Source: Chitinophagales bacterium
Lineage (GTDB): Bacteria > Bacteroidota > Bacteroidia > Chitinophagales > Chitinophagaceae
Reading direction: 5' to 3'
NCBI GenBank assembly: GCA_015655015.1
Contig: JAATFV010000116.1
Location: forward strand, 62,001 to 126,000
Length of the DNA: 64,000 nucleotides
This document shows, piece by piece, positions 25,492-34,990 of this stretch (position 1 is the first letter of the stretch; the number at the start of each line of letters is the position of its first letter). The position numbers were made by a program, and so were the translations under genes. Below the pieces are notes generated by a model. It did not search any database, was not told the origin of the DNA, and saw only the letters and a list, made by a program, of their open reading frames with translations.

Positions 25492-25697
25492 TCGATGATT
25501 TTCCTCCCCGTATCCTTCTGATAATTGGTATCCGCCGAGGAGCCATTGCCGGCGCTGTTGTTATCGGGAGCCGGACCGGCCGCGGAGGTGGAATCCATGG
25601 AAGTTTTAGCCGGATTGGAATTGCCGCAGCTGGTCATAAGCGCTGTCCCGACCAGAAGGACGATAAAAAGCCGGGAGGTCTTCACTTTTCTATTCAT
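25476..25697 (-). CDS. Small lipoprotein
   Basis: A 73-residue protein with a signal peptide (RLFIVLLVGTALM) and lipobox MTSC followed by GNSNPAK, so anchored to a membrane by a lipidated cysteine near residue 24. The mature part is short, polar, rich in Ser/Asn/Ala/Gly and lacks hydrophobic regions. No family recognised. Its last codons overlap the tandem 22-nt repeats. A lipobox this clear makes it likely a real gene in spite of its length. Confidence 0.65.
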   Translation of the reverse strand: MNRKVKTSRLFIVLLVGTALMTSCGNSNPAKTSMDSTSAAGPAPDNNSAGNGSSADTNYQKDTGRKIIDSTRH

Positions 25698-25832
25698 AAA
25701 AAGGATTTTAAGAACCCGCCCAAAAAACTATGCCAGCCTCTTTTTTGTTATATATGCCGGCGAACCGATAAAGGAACTATATTCGAAATTCGGTGAATAA
25801 TTCGCAATTTTGCAAAAAAAAGAAACCACTAC

Positions 25833-26825
25833 ATGGAATTTATAGATTATTATAAGATACTGGGTGTAAACAAGACCGCCAGCCAGGATGAGATCAAGAC
25901 CGCTTACCGGAAACTGGCCCGGAAGCTTCATCCCGACCTGAACCCAAATGACAAGGAAGCCAATAAGAAATTCCAGCAGGTCAATGAAGCCAATGAGGTG
26001 CTGAGCGATCCGGAAAAACGGAAGAAATACGATCAGTATGGCAAGGACTGGCAGCATGCCGATGCCTACGAAAAAGCCAACGCCTCGACGGGACGCAGGC
26101 CCAGGAAGGGCGCCGGAGCCAGCCGGGGAACGGGTACTTTCGAAGGGGCCGATTTCGGACAGGGAGGATCGTTTAGCGGAGGAGGTTTCAGCAGCAGCGA
26201 TGGCGGGAGCGAATTCTCGGATTTCTTCGAGTCCCTGTTCGGCGGCCGGTCGGCAGCCGGCGGAGGAAACAGCCGGACAAAATTCCGGGGCCAGGATATC
26301 CAGGCCGAATTGCAGCTTAGCCTGGCAGACGCCTATACAACCCATCAGCAGGTGCTGGGAGTCAATGGCAAAAACATACGGATCACCATTCCGGCAGGGG
26401 TGGAGAACGGCCAGGTGATCAAGCTGAAAGGACACGGAGGTCCGGGCGCCAACGGGGGAACGGCGGGAGATCTGTATATCACTTTTGTGATCATGGAGGA
26501 CGCACGGTTCAAAAGAACAGGCAATGACCTGCAGGCGAAACTTCCCCTGGATCTCTATACAGCTATGCTGGGAGGAGAGATTACTGTGGAAACACTGAAC
26601 GGTAAGGTGAAATTAAAAGTTAAACCGGAAACACAGAATGACACCATTATGCGGCTGAAGGGAAAAGGCTTTCCCGTCTACAAAAAAGAAGGGGAGTTCG
26701 GCGACCTGTATGTCAGCCTCGAAATAAAACTGCCCACAGGCCTCACAGAGAAGGAAAAGGAGCTGTTCCGCGAATTAGCCAAACTGTCCAAAAGTGAAGA
26801 GCTGGGAAAAAGTAAGAGCCAATAG
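25833..26825 (+). CDS. cbpA: DnaJ-like co-chaperone, CbpA type
   Basis: A 330-residue J-protein. The J domain occupies residues 1-70 ([20 protein letters not shown]) with HPD at about 33-35, which stimulates the ATPase of DnaK. A long Gly/Ser-rich linker with [20 protein letters not shown] follows. The two C-terminal beta-sandwich substrate-binding domains start at about 150. The cysteine zinc finger of true DnaJ is absent, which marks the CbpA type. It is followed by a gene for a TerB-like helical protein 48 nt on. Confidence 0.93.
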   Translation: MEFIDYYKILGVNKTASQDEIKTAYRKLARKLHPDLNPNDKEANKKFQQVNEANEVLSDPEKRKKYDQYGKDWQHADAYEKANASTGRRPRKGAGASRGTGTFEGADFGQGGSFSGGGFSSSDGGSEFSDFFESLFGGRSAAGGGNSRTKFRGQDIQAELQLSLADAYTTHQQVLGVNGKNIRITIPAGVENGQVIKLKGHGGPGANGGTAGDLYITFVIMEDARFKRTGNDLQAKLPLDLYTAMLGGEITVETLNGKVKLKVKPETQNDTIMRLKGKGFPVYKKEGEFGDLYVSLEIKLPTGLTEKEKELFRELAKLSKSEELGKSKSQ

Positions 26826-26873
26826 CGAATGGGGCGTGGTATAATTGTTGAATAGTGCCTGGAAACAAAATGC

Positions 26874-27299
26874 ATGTATCTAACTACCTTCAGCAATCAG
26901 GACCAGGCCCTCTGTCATTTGTTCTTTCATTGTTGCCTTGAAGACGAACGGTTCACTGAACCGGAAATGGAAAGTCTGTCCGGAACGCTCGTGGAGCTGG
27001 GGCTGCAGCCCAAATTAAATATTAAAGACGAACTGGTAAGCTATCGGTCTTATAAACCTTCCATTACAGATGAGACAGCCTATCTGAAATTTCTCCTGGC
27101 GTTCATTAATCCCGTCAATGAGCTGGCGCTCTATTCCTATTGCGTGGAATTGTGTATCAGCGACCCCACCCTGGATCCCCGGGAAGAAGCCCTGTTGACA
27201 AAAATTGCGGAAATCCTTGAAATAGAGCCCGGCATAGGACTCATTATCAATAAACTAATGGCTCAACGAAGAGCAGTTCAGCTCCAAAAGATATTTTAA
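26874..27299 (+). CDS. TerB-like helical protein
   Basis: A 141-residue, probably all-helical, soluble protein. ALCHLFFHCCLEDERFTEPEMESL and ELCISDPTLDPREEALLTKIAEIL are the two acidic-loop halves typical of TerB/DjlA-like (tellurite resistance) domains. The distance to the CbpA gene (48 nt, same strand) fits a co-chaperone-linked accessory protein, since E. coli cbpA is followed by its modulator cbpM. The protein is however not MerR-like as CbpM is, so that analogy is only positional. Tellurite function is not implied. Confidence 0.6.
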   Translation: MYLTTFSNQDQALCHLFFHCCLEDERFTEPEMESLSGTLVELGLQPKLNIKDELVSYRSYKPSITDETAYLKFLLAFINPVNELALYSYCVELCISDPTLDPREEALLTKIAEILEIEPGIGLIINKLMAQRRAVQLQKIF

Positions 27300-27425
27300 C
27301 AAGCCCATAATGAGGAATTATTTTCCCCGGGACTGACCCATTCCACCCGGGATAACCCGCTGGCACGATTTTACCACTAACCATTCCATAAACACATTAT
27401 CTGTTTTATCTAAAATGTAAAAGTT

Positions 27426-27890
27426 ATGCAGAATACCAAAGACACTATCGAGATCCTTAACGATCTGATACAGATCAACAACGATCGTATCGTGGGATAT
27501 GAAAAAGCCATTAAGGAAACCAAACAGGAAGACGAAGACCTTAAGGTGCTGTACGCTTCCATGATCGCAGAAAGTCACCGCGCCAAGATCGCCCTCGCCT
27601 CGGAAGTACAGGTGCTCGGAGGAGAAGTAGAGCAGGGTACTACCACCAGCGGTAAGATCTACCGGGCATGGATGGACGTCAAAGCCGTTTTTACCGGACA
27701 TGACAGACATGCCGTGCTGGAAAACTGCGAAGCCGGTGAAGATGCTGCACAAAAAGCGTATAGGACAGCCCTTGAAAGTGATGCCGTTCCGGCCTATATC
27801 CGCGAACTGATAGCCCAGCAACAGCAGGTATTGAAAGAATCCCATGACGAGATCAGGTCGCTTCGGGATCAATATGCAAAAGTTCTATAA
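27426..27890 (+). CDS. PA2169-like four-helix-bundle protein (DUF2383)
   Basis: A 154-residue ferritin-like protein of the DUF2383 family. IEILNDLIQINNDRIVGYEKAI near the start and AYRTALESDAVPAYIRELIAQQ in the second half are the family blocks, and four helices can be traced. Members are often stress- or conjugation-related with unknown activity; metal binding is not established. Alone on its strand between the TerB-like gene and the amine oxidase. Confidence 0.85.
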   Translation: MQNTKDTIEILNDLIQINNDRIVGYEKAIKETKQEDEDLKVLYASMIAESHRAKIALASEVQVLGGEVEQGTTTSGKIYRAWMDVKAVFTGHDRHAVLENCEAGEDAAQKAYRTALESDAVPAYIRELIAQQQQVLKESHDEIRSLRDQYAKVL

Positions 27891-28009
27891 ACTCCGTCTT
27901 ATCCGATGAAGACGATCTCTGGCATATCAGTCCTCAAGGAATGAATGGATCTATCAGATGATCGTATCTTTCTGAACAGGTAGCGCGGTCAGGACTGCAG
28001 GGGGTGTGG

Positions 28010-29329
28010 TCAGGACTGCGCTATTATTTTTTCAGCCGCTTCCTTTCCGCTGGTGAATGCCGCTTCCACGGTACCAGGCGATGGCCCTTCATACAAGGCC
28101 TCCCCGGCAAAAAACAGGGTATCCTCAATGGCCTGACGTAATACTTTCCGGGCTTGTTCACTTTCCACGGTGTCGAAGCTATACCCTCCTTTTATATACG
28201 GCGAGGAAGGCCAATCTGCAATGAAGGCCTTTACCAGCTGATCTTGCAGCCAATCGGGACCCTGGCCGAAAATGGAAGCCAGGGATCGCAGGCAACGTTT
28301 TATCCTCTCCTCCTGGTCCAGGCCCGCGAATTTTTTCAGGGCGGCCCCCGTTAGCCAGCCGGTAAGCAGGCGACTCTCATCCGGCGACTGAAGCCACCAG
28401 GTAGGGATCGGTTCATCACTGAGAATGAAGCTAACGCCCTTTCCCTTCTCCCGCCAGAAAGGCTCGCGAAACTCCATCAATATTTTGGTCACAGCCCCAT
28501 ATCCCAGCTGACGGGCAGCCTGCAGATGACCGGGGATCGGGGGAAAGAATTGAAGGAAGCCAGTCTGCTGCTTGCTGACAGACTCCGGAACCGCAGGTTC
28601 CATTTGCAGAATACCCAATGATACCGTGATAATAAGTTTCCCGCCGGAGTAGGACCGGCCGTCAGCCGTGACCACTTCTACCCTGCCGGGCTGCCAGCGG
28701 ATCTCTTTTGCAGGCGAGCTGTTTTCAATCAGGCATCCGCCCGCCCGGCACTCATCGATCAGGAATTGGACGAGCCGACCATACCCCCCGTCGATCCTAT
28801 ACTCTTCCTGGCCTTCCTCCTGCCATTCCCGGTACAACGCCAGGGTGCTGGCGGTCTTCACGTCAGCCAGATCATAGCCTTCGGCAAAACGCTGAACAGA
28901 CTCCCGTAATCCGGCATATTTCTCACCGGGAAACTCCCGGGCGAGAAAATCGGCGACGGGAAGATCTTGTCCCTGCTCTTCCAGGGCCTCCATCTTTTGC
29001 ATCAGCTCTTCCCATTGTCCGTCAAACATGTTTCGCTTCCCCCACTCCCCTTTTTGAACCTGCATCATCTTCCCCCTGACCGGGCGGTAGGTAATCCCTC
29101 CTTCTTTCAGCAGCTGCAGGCTAAGAGGCAGGGCGCCATGCACAAATTCAGCACCGGCCTCTACGGGCCCGGAAAAACCTTCCTCCTGCAGCGTAAGCAT
29201 CCTCCCCCCGGGGGTTTTGGCCGCTTCCAGCACCAGGACTGAACGGCCGGCTGCCGAAAGCTCCCTGGCAGCCATCAGGCCGGCGGCGCCCGCACCGATA
29301 ATGATCACGGAATAATTTATTTCAGCCAT
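28010..29329 (-). CDS. Flavin monoamine oxidase family protein
   Basis: A 439-residue FAD enzyme. The dinucleotide-binding motif VIIIGAGAAGLMAARELSAAG begins near residue 8, followed by VLEAAKTPGGRM. The C-terminal FAD motif is LFFAGEALYEGPSPGTVEAA. The overall layout is that of monoamine/polyamine oxidases, which oxidise amines to imines with release of H2O2. No signal peptide, so cytoplasmic. The exact amine is unknown. Divergent from the Bcr/CflA exporter, with 108 nt between starts. Confidence 0.9.
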   Translation of the reverse strand: MAEINYSVIIIGAGAAGLMAARELSAAGRSVLVLEAAKTPGGRMLTLQEEGFSGPVEAGAEFVHGALPLSLQLLKEGGITYRPVRGKMMQVQKGEWGKRNMFDGQWEELMQKMEALEEQGQDLPVADFLAREFPGEKYAGLRESVQRFAEGYDLADVKTASTLALYREWQEEGQEEYRIDGGYGRLVQFLIDECRAGGCLIENSSPAKEIRWQPGRVEVVTADGRSYSGGKLIITVSLGILQMEPAVPESVSKQQTGFLQFFPPIPGHLQAARQLGYGAVTKILMEFREPFWREKGKGVSFILSDEPIPTWWLQSPDESRLLTGWLTGAALKKFAGLDQEERIKRCLRSLASIFGQGPDWLQDQLVKAFIADWPSSPYIKGGYSFDTVESEQARKVLRQAIEDTLFFAGEALYEGPSPGTVEAAFTSGKEAAEKIIAQS

Positions 29330-29437
29330 TTTTGTTAGTTATAATCCATAAAAGAATGACCGGTAAAAAGAATCATTCGATAAAACCATAAAAATAAAGA
29401 GGAATACGGGATCATCGGTCTAATTTTACACTCTCTT

Positions 29438-30691
29438 ATGACCCCTTCCAAAAGAAAACAATTTTTCCTCATTCTGATCCTGGGGCTGCTGTCTGCCATC
29501 GGCCCTTTTTCCATCGATATGTATTTACCGGGATTCCCGCAGATAGCAGGAGCGCTGGGGACGACAGTGGCCAAAGTGACCCTGTCTTTATCCAGTTTTT
29601 TTATCGGGATCTCGGTGGGTCAGTTCCTGTACGGACCGCTGCTGGACCGGTATGGCCGGAAAAAACCGCTTTATGCAGGTATTTCTCTCTATTTCATCGC
29701 CTCCCTCGGTTGTGCACTGGCCAGATCCGTGGAAATGCTCATCGTGCTCCGATTATTTCAGGCCCTGGGGGCTTGCGTAGGGCTGGTAGCATCCAGGGCA
29801 ATGGTGCGGGACCTTTTTCATGTCAGCCAGAATGCACGGGTCTTTTCCCTGCTGATGCTGGTGGTAGGGGTGTCTCCGATCATCGCACCCACCCTGGGAG
29901 GTTATCTTACGGACTATTTCAACTGGCGATACATCTTTTATGTCCTGGCCGCTATCGCAGCCATTATACTCGTAGCCGTCCATTTCTTTCTGCCGGAAAG
30001 CAGGAAACCCGACCCGTTGTACTCGCTGAAGCCGGGGCCGATCGTACAAAGCTTTCTGGGAGTGATACGGGAACCCCAGTTCTATACCTATGCGCTGACC
30101 GGAGCCATTGCCTCGGCGGGTCTGTATGCCTATATAGCCGGCTCTCCTTATGTCTTCATGGAATTATACCATGTCAGTGAACAGCAATATGGCTGGATCT
30201 TCGCGCTGGTGGCCCTCGGCCTGATCGGTTCCAGCCAGCTGAACAGCTTCCTGCTCCGGACTTTCAAAAGTGAGCAGATCATAAAAGTCGCTTTGGGCCT
30301 ACAGGTGGCAACCGCTTTCGTCCTTTTTGCGGGGTACCTGCTGGGGGTACTGGGACTGTTCAGCACCATCGCCCTTATTTTCCTCTTTTTATGCTGCCAG
30401 GGCTGTGTCTTCCCCAATTCTTCCGCACTGTCCCTGGCGCCTTTCAGCAGGAATGCCGGGACGGCATCCGCGCTGATGGGCGGGATCCAGATGAGCATCG
30501 GCGCCCTGACCTCGGCTACGGTAAGCTTTCTGAATAATCATACCGCGCTGCCTATGACAGGGGTAATGGCCGCCTGCGCCGGGGTAAGCTTTACAATCCT
30601 GCTGACCGGCGGCAGAGTTATTCGCCATAGGACCAGGGCCACCCGGTTAGAGGCGGAAGCTGCCAGTATCGAGCTGCCAGGCCAGGAATAA
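29438..30691 (+). CDS. Bcr/CflA family drug efflux MFS transporter
   Basis: A 417-residue 12-helix permease. The first segment LILGLLSAIGPFSIDMYLPGFP is diagnostic of the Bcr/CflA group (the S-x-D-M-Y-L-P motif in helix 1), and YGPLLDRYGRKKPLYAG is MFS motif A. VGVSPIIAPTLGGYL is the motif C of drug:H+ antiporters. The family exports bicyclomycin, chloramphenicol or similar compounds; the native substrate is unknown. Divergent from the amine oxidase. Confidence 0.93.
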   Translation: MTPSKRKQFFLILILGLLSAIGPFSIDMYLPGFPQIAGALGTTVAKVTLSLSSFFIGISVGQFLYGPLLDRYGRKKPLYAGISLYFIASLGCALARSVEMLIVLRLFQALGACVGLVASRAMVRDLFHVSQNARVFSLLMLVVGVSPIIAPTLGGYLTDYFNWRYIFYVLAAIAAIILVAVHFFLPESRKPDPLYSLKPGPIVQSFLGVIREPQFYTYALTGAIASAGLYAYIAGSPYVFMELYHVSEQQYGWIFALVALGLIGSSQLNSFLLRTFKSEQIIKVALGLQVATAFVLFAGYLLGVLGLFSTIALIFLFLCCQGCVFPNSSALSLAPFSRNAGTASALMGGIQMSIGALTSATVSFLNNHTALPMTGVMAACAGVSFTILLTGGRVIRHRTRATRLEAEAASIELPGQE

Positions 30692-30916
30692 CAGCCGGCT
30701 AACTTTGCCCTTCGGGGGCAGCCCCGGGCCGGCGGGGGGTAAATCCCGAAAAATTGGGGACAAATAATTAAAAATTAGGGGGGTATCCGCTAGCAATTTT
30801 TAGTATTTTTGTAGTCTAATCTTTCTATCCCGTAGTAAAATTCACTATTCTTTAAGAAGGCCCTTGTTATCGTAGCACAAGTTTTGATGATAATTAATAA
30901 TTTCAAAGTCAGCCTT

Positions 30917-31204
30917 ATGCAAATTCAATTCATCCGAAACATTCAATTCACCAAATTGGTAAAGGCCGATGGCCGGCTGCGGGAATTTAATTTCCGGAAA
31001 TCGAACGGACTCCAGGAAGGACTGTTCACCGTGGATGTCAGCGATGATCGTGGCAACCGCATCGTCCTGAGAATGCAAAAAGAAGACGGCATCTGGAAGA
31101 TCATGAAACAACAATTACCTGCGTGGATCTGGGAGAACGAGGCTAATTTTCATACATTGATAGAAGAAGAGCTGGCAACAGCGGGTACCGGCATGGTAAA
31201 ATAG
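30917..31204 (+). CDS. Hypothetical protein, 95 aa
   Basis: A small protein beginning MQIQFIRNIQFTKLVKADGRLREFNFRK, then LFTVDVSDDRGNRIVLRM and GIWKIMKQQLPAWIWENE. The mix of beta-strand pattern and acidic end suggests a compact soluble fold; short Bacteroidota proteins of this kind are common and uncharacterised. The frame extends upstream to ATG 30884 but those residues look less protein-like. Its 3' end overlaps the convergent sensor kinase by 55 nt. A TATTTTTG -7-like box lies at about 30803, with no clear -33. Confidence 0.55.
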   Translation: MQIQFIRNIQFTKLVKADGRLREFNFRKSNGLQEGLFTVDVSDDRGNRIVLRMQKEDGIWKIMKQQLPAWIWENEANFHTLIEEELATAGTGMVK

Positions 31205-33129
31205 AACCTGCTGCCCTTCCCCCATTCGCTTTCCATCCAGAATCGTCCTTTATTTTCTTCCGTGAACTCCCGGCAAAGGAGCATACCCAGGCCTGTGCCT
31301 TTCTCTTTAGCAGTCCCATAAGTCGTAATACTTTCATTGCGGCGTATCTTCTCCAGCACTTCCTGTTTTATACCAATCCCGGTATCAGCCACACAGATCT
31401 CGACAAAGGAGCCGACCAGCCGGCCCCGGATGGCGATCGTATCACCGGGACGGCAAAACTTTATGGCATTGCTGAGCAGGTTGCGCATGATCACCTGCGT
31501 CATATCCTTGTCTGTACAGGCGGTCAGCCCCGGCGGCACCTCATTTTTCAGGGTGATGCTCTTTTCCGCCGCCTGTCGGGCAAATAAGGCCAGGATATCG
31601 TTCATAAAGGGTTGTACAGGCACATTGACCGGAGAAACGACAATGCCGCTCAGCTGGCTGCTGGCCCAGAGCAGGAGATTGCCCACCAGTTCCGAGGAGT
31701 AATCTACATTGCGCCGCAATTCCGCCATCATAACATTGATCTCCGATTCGGAAAGCGCCTTTTCCTTTAATAGCTCCATCAGTCCTTTCAGGGAGTTAAG
31801 CGGTCCCCTCAGATCATGGGCGATAATGGAGAAGAGTTTGTCCTTTTGCTGGTTGTTCAGCAGCAATTGAACGGCCTGATGCTCCATTTCTTCCTTCTGA
31901 CGGTAAATCTCCTGATTTTTCGCCTCCAGCAGCTGATTTCGCTGCCGGTTCGCCCTCCTGCTGCGTGACAGCAGAAGGGCGGCAACGGTCAACAAAATGA
32001 TGAGCAGGACAGCACTCCATATCTGCAAGGTATGTGTGCGGTCGGTATGCTGTTGCAGCGCTTCCTTTCTGATTGCTGCGTCTTTCAGCAGGGCTTCCTT
32101 TTTTTCATATTCATAACGGGCGCTCAGCTCAAAGGTCCTTTTCCGGGTGTCTTCATTAAAAACACTGTCGGAATAATCCTTGTACAGCTGAAAATATTGC
32201 AGCGCCTGCCGGTAATTCCCCCTTGCCTCCGCAATATCGGCCAGGACCTTTCCAGCCTCTTTAATTTGTTTTTTCCCTTTTAGCTCCCTGGCCAGGTCCA
32301 GCCCCTGACGGGCATATTCAAAGGCTTTCCCATAATTCTTAAGACCCAGGTAATCACCCGCCAGATAAGTCGTTGTCTCCGTCCTTCCCAATTTATCACC
32401 TGTCTGCCGGTAGTAGCTCATCGATTGCAGATGGTGGGTGAGCGCCTCCTGGTAAAGGCCTTTTCCCGCCAGCATCTTTCCCACATCATTATTCAGGAAG
32501 GCGATGGTATAGTCATTCTTCAATAACACGGCGATCTGCAAAGCCCGGCTGTCATATTCCAGCGCCGCCGCATATTCCTGCCGCCGGTACCAGATATCGG
32601 AGATATTCGACAGCACATAGGCTAATTGAAGGCTGTCTCCCGTAACCTGGTAAATGCCGGCCGCCTTTTGAAGCAGGGCCAGCGCTTCATCATATTTTTC
32701 CGCTTCCACATAAAATATGGCGATATTCATATCGGCTTTCCCGATCAGCTTGGGATTGCCGATCTTTTCAGCGATGGTCAGGGACTGATAATAACAGGAT
32801 AACATATTCGTGTAATCCCCCGTTAATTTGTACGCATTTCCCGTCAGCCTCCAGCTTTCCGATTGCCCCTTCGCATAGTGGCTTTTTTCCGCGTATTGTA
32901 ATGCCTTCCTGCTGTAGAAAAAGGAACTGTCGGCATTGATGCCGTAAAAGGCATGGGCCAGTAGATCGAGACGGTCGATCGTAGCGGTATCCGGAGCTGT
33001 GTCGTTCTTTTCCAACTCCTTCAATACCAGGCCTCTCAACCGGGCGATCTCCCCGGATTGCGCAACGGCCTCCCGGGGGATAAAGAACATAATAAAACCT
33101 AACCAGCATAGTATACAGAGCCCTTTCAT
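31150..33129 (-). CDS. TPR-containing sensor histidine kinase
   Basis: A 659-residue protein with a signal peptide (LCILCWLGFIMFFIP ending EAVAQ). An extracytoplasmic array of tetratricopeptide repeats follows over residues 50-350 (for example AYVLSNISDIWYRRQEYAAA). One membrane segment lies near 365-385 (IWSAVLLIILLTVAALLL), then a coiled coil. The HisKA box SIIAHDLRGPLNSLKGLME (His near 440) precedes an HATPase domain with NLLSNAIKFC, VADTGIGI and GTGLGMLLCREF. Such kinases with TPR sensors are abundant in Bacteroidota. No regulator gene is adjacent. The 3' end overlaps the convergent small gene by 55 nt. Confidence 0.92.
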   Translation of the reverse strand: MKGLCILCWLGFIMFFIPREAVAQSGEIARLRGLVLKELEKNDTAPDTATIDRLDLLAHAFYGINADSSFFYSRKALQYAEKSHYAKGQSESWRLTGNAYKLTGDYTNMLSCYYQSLTIAEKIGNPKLIGKADMNIAIFYVEAEKYDEALALLQKAAGIYQVTGDSLQLAYVLSNISDIWYRRQEYAAALEYDSRALQIAVLLKNDYTIAFLNNDVGKMLAGKGLYQEALTHHLQSMSYYRQTGDKLGRTETTTYLAGDYLGLKNYGKAFEYARQGLDLARELKGKKQIKEAGKVLADIAEARGNYRQALQYFQLYKDYSDSVFNEDTRKRTFELSARYEYEKKEALLKDAAIRKEALQQHTDRTHTLQIWSAVLLIILLTVAALLLSRSRRANRQRNQLLEAKNQEIYRQKEEMEHQAVQLLLNNQQKDKLFSIIAHDLRGPLNSLKGLMELLKEKALSESEINVMMAELRRNVDYSSELVGNLLLWASSQLSGIVVSPVNVPVQPFMNDILALFARQAAEKSITLKNEVPPGLTACTDKDMTQVIMRNLLSNAIKFCRPGDTIAIRGRLVGSFVEICVADTGIGIKQEVLEKIRRNESITTYGTAKEKGTGLGMLLCREFTEENKGRFWMESEWGKGSRFYFTMPVPAVASSSSINV

Positions 33130-33471
33130 CTTCTAAGAGTATTGTTTAGATTAAGTCGGTATAAACCCTTTGTTATTTTAGAGATAAGCAATACCGATCC
33201 CTACGAACAAAATCGCAGAAATGCTGTTCTTCTTTTTAGTGACCGGGGGAAGCACGCACGAAATAGCTGTCCGGGCGGAGGTGTGGGGCGCAAATTAGCA
33301 AAAAAAGGGCTGTTGAAAAATAATTAAAGTGTCCCGGGGCCCGGTTAGGAATATTCACATCCTGTTAATAAGAATAGTAGGGAAATAGGAACTCAAAGAA
33401 TTATATTTGAATAACAGGCAGCGACCCCGACAAAACAAAGAACGGTACCCATTTTCAGAACCTTAAAAGAA
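33130..33471. other. Intergenic region between sensor kinase and phoH
   Basis: A 342-nt divergent region. TATATTTG at 33402-33409 is a possible phoH -7 box, but no TTTG lies 19-20 nt upstream. No ORF, hairpin with T-run or recognisable RNA fold is visible. A GC-rich patch (GTCCCGGGGCCCGG) lies near 33332. Confidence 0.4.
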
Positions 33472-34482
33472 TTGAATTTGACTGAAACTATCATTAACCT
33501 GGAAACCGTTAACCCCATTGAATTTTTCGGAGTAAATAACGGCAAGTTAGACATCTTAAAGAAAAAGTTTCCATTGTTAAAGATCCTGTCGCGAGGCACC
33601 CAGATAAAACTAAGCGGCTCTCCTGAACAAGTGGAAACAGCCAAAGAAAAAATCGATCTGTTAGTGCAATACCTTGAACGAAATGGCCATGTCAGCGAGA
33701 ACTATTTCGAGCAGATACTGGGAGGAGACGATGCCGAGACGGTAGATAATTTTGTAGACAGGCATCCGAACGATATCCTGGTATTTGGTCCGAACGGGAA
33801 AACTGTGCGCGCCCGTACGGTGAACCAGAAAAGAATGGTAGGGGCTACCGAAAAAAATGACGTAGTATTCGCGATCGGACCGGCCGGTACAGGTAAAACC
33901 TATACGGCCGTAGCATTAGCCGTGCGGGCCCTGAAAAATAAAATGGTGAAAAAGATCATTCTCACCCGCCCTGCTGTCGAAGCAGGCGAAAGCCTGGGAT
34001 TCTTACCGGGAGATTTGAAAGAAAAGATCGACCCCTATCTGCGCCCGCTCTATGATGCGCTGGATGATATGATCCCCGCCGACAAGCTGGGGTATTACAT
34101 GAGCACCCGGACGATCGAGATCGCCCCCCTGGCCTATATGCGCGGTCGTACCCTCGACAATGCCTTTATCATCCTGGATGAGGCCCAGAATGCCACGGAC
34201 CTGCAGATCAAGATGTTCCTTACCCGTATCGGAGCCAATGCCAAAGCCATCATAACAGGTGACCTGACGCAGGTCGACCTGCCGAAGAACCAAAAAAGCG
34301 GACTGGCCAAAGCCCTGTACATCCTTAAGGGGATCGATGGGATCGCCCATATCGAACTGGATGAGGAAGACGTTGTTCGTCACCGGTTGGTAAAAGCCAT
34401 CATCAAGGCTTACGAAAAAGATAAGAACGAAATGAATGAGCATCAGAATCATCCTCAGGAATATCGTCCTCAGCCAAAATAA
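33472..34482 (+). CDS. phoH: PhoH-family ATPase
   Basis: A 336-residue cytoplasmic ATPase. The N-terminal 100 residues include a KH-like region (FPLLKILSRGTQIKLSGSPE). The P-loop AIGPAGTGKTYTAVALAV lies near residue 135, and the DEAD-like AFIILDEAQNAT near 231 supplies Walker B. The family is linked to RNA metabolism and stress. The frame has no ATG: it must start with TTG, at 33472 or 33478, because a TAA lies in frame a few codons upstream. The start MTETIINLE (33478) is the more family-like. Confidence 0.92.
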   Translation: MNLTETIINLETVNPIEFFGVNNGKLDILKKKFPLLKILSRGTQIKLSGSPEQVETAKEKIDLLVQYLERNGHVSENYFEQILGGDDAETVDNFVDRHPNDILVFGPNGKTVRARTVNQKRMVGATEKNDVVFAIGPAGTGKTYTAVALAVRALKNKMVKKIILTRPAVEAGESLGFLPGDLKEKIDPYLRPLYDALDDMIPADKLGYYMSTRTIEIAPLAYMRGRTLDNAFIILDEAQNATDLQIKMFLTRIGANAKAIITGDLTQVDLPKNQKSGLAKALYILKGIDGIAHIELDEEDVVRHRLVKAIIKAYEKDKNEMNEHQNHPQEYRPQPK

Positions 34483-34490
34483 GTGATCCG

Positions 34491-34535
34491 GCTTTTTTGT
34501 ATGATCCCGGCTTCGCCGGGATCATACAAAAAAGC
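34491..34535. repeat. 21-bp perfect palindrome after phoH
   Basis: Arms at 34491-34511 and 34515-34535 are exact reverse complements (GCTTTTTTGTATG... with ...CATACAAAAAAGC) around TTC. The T-tract is on the 5' side of each arm and pairs with the A-tract, so on neither strand is the stem followed by an unpaired T-run, unlike a normal terminator. It lies 8 nt past the phoH stop and 12 nt before the next start. Confidence 0.85.
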
Positions 34536-34547
34536 TACATTTGTCCC

Positions 34548-34949
34548 ATGATACGAAAATTCATTATCCCTTGCCTGCTCCTTTTGGCAGCCTGTGGAGA
34601 TTCTCATTCCTTTAAAAAAGCCGACGACGCCCAGGATGCAGGGCGGGAGTTTATCCGCGCCAGCCTTGACGGTAATTACGAAAGAGCCAATTTCTATATG
34701 TTCGCCGACAGCACCAACCAGATGCTGCTGAGCAAATGGAGAAAAGATTATGACCGTCTCGACCATGAAGACCAGAAGAAATACCGGGATGCCGACATTT
34801 TGCCGATCAATATCCAGACGGTCAACGACTCCGTTACCATCTATACCTACGCCAATACCTATAAAAAAGATACTACGACTATTAAAGTGGTCAGGATCAA
34901 TGGGACGTGGCTGGTAGACCTCAAGGAGATCCTCAACCCCAAAAAATAG
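34548..34949 (+). CDS. Lipoprotein, NTF2/DUF4878-like
   Basis: A 133-residue protein with signal peptide MIRKFIIPCLLLLAAC and lipobox LAAC, the lipidated Cys at residue 16. The mature part (DAGREFIRASLDGNYERANFY, then INGTWLVDLKEIL) fits the NTF2-like lipoprotein type (DUF4878) common in Bacteroidota, a small cone-shaped fold that binds unknown ligands. I use ATG 34548 because the earlier ATG at 34497 would run through the palindrome. A TACATTTG -7-like box at 34536-34543 immediately precedes this start. Confidence 0.75.
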   Translation: MIRKFIIPCLLLLAACGDSHSFKKADDAQDAGREFIRASLDGNYERANFYMFADSTNQMLLSKWRKDYDRLDHEDQKKYRDADILPINIQTVNDSVTIYTYANTYKKDTTTIKVVRINGTWLVDLKEILNPKK

Positions 34950-34990
34950 GGTATTGTCGGGGAGCCCCGTATTCCCCTGGCCGGCGGCGC

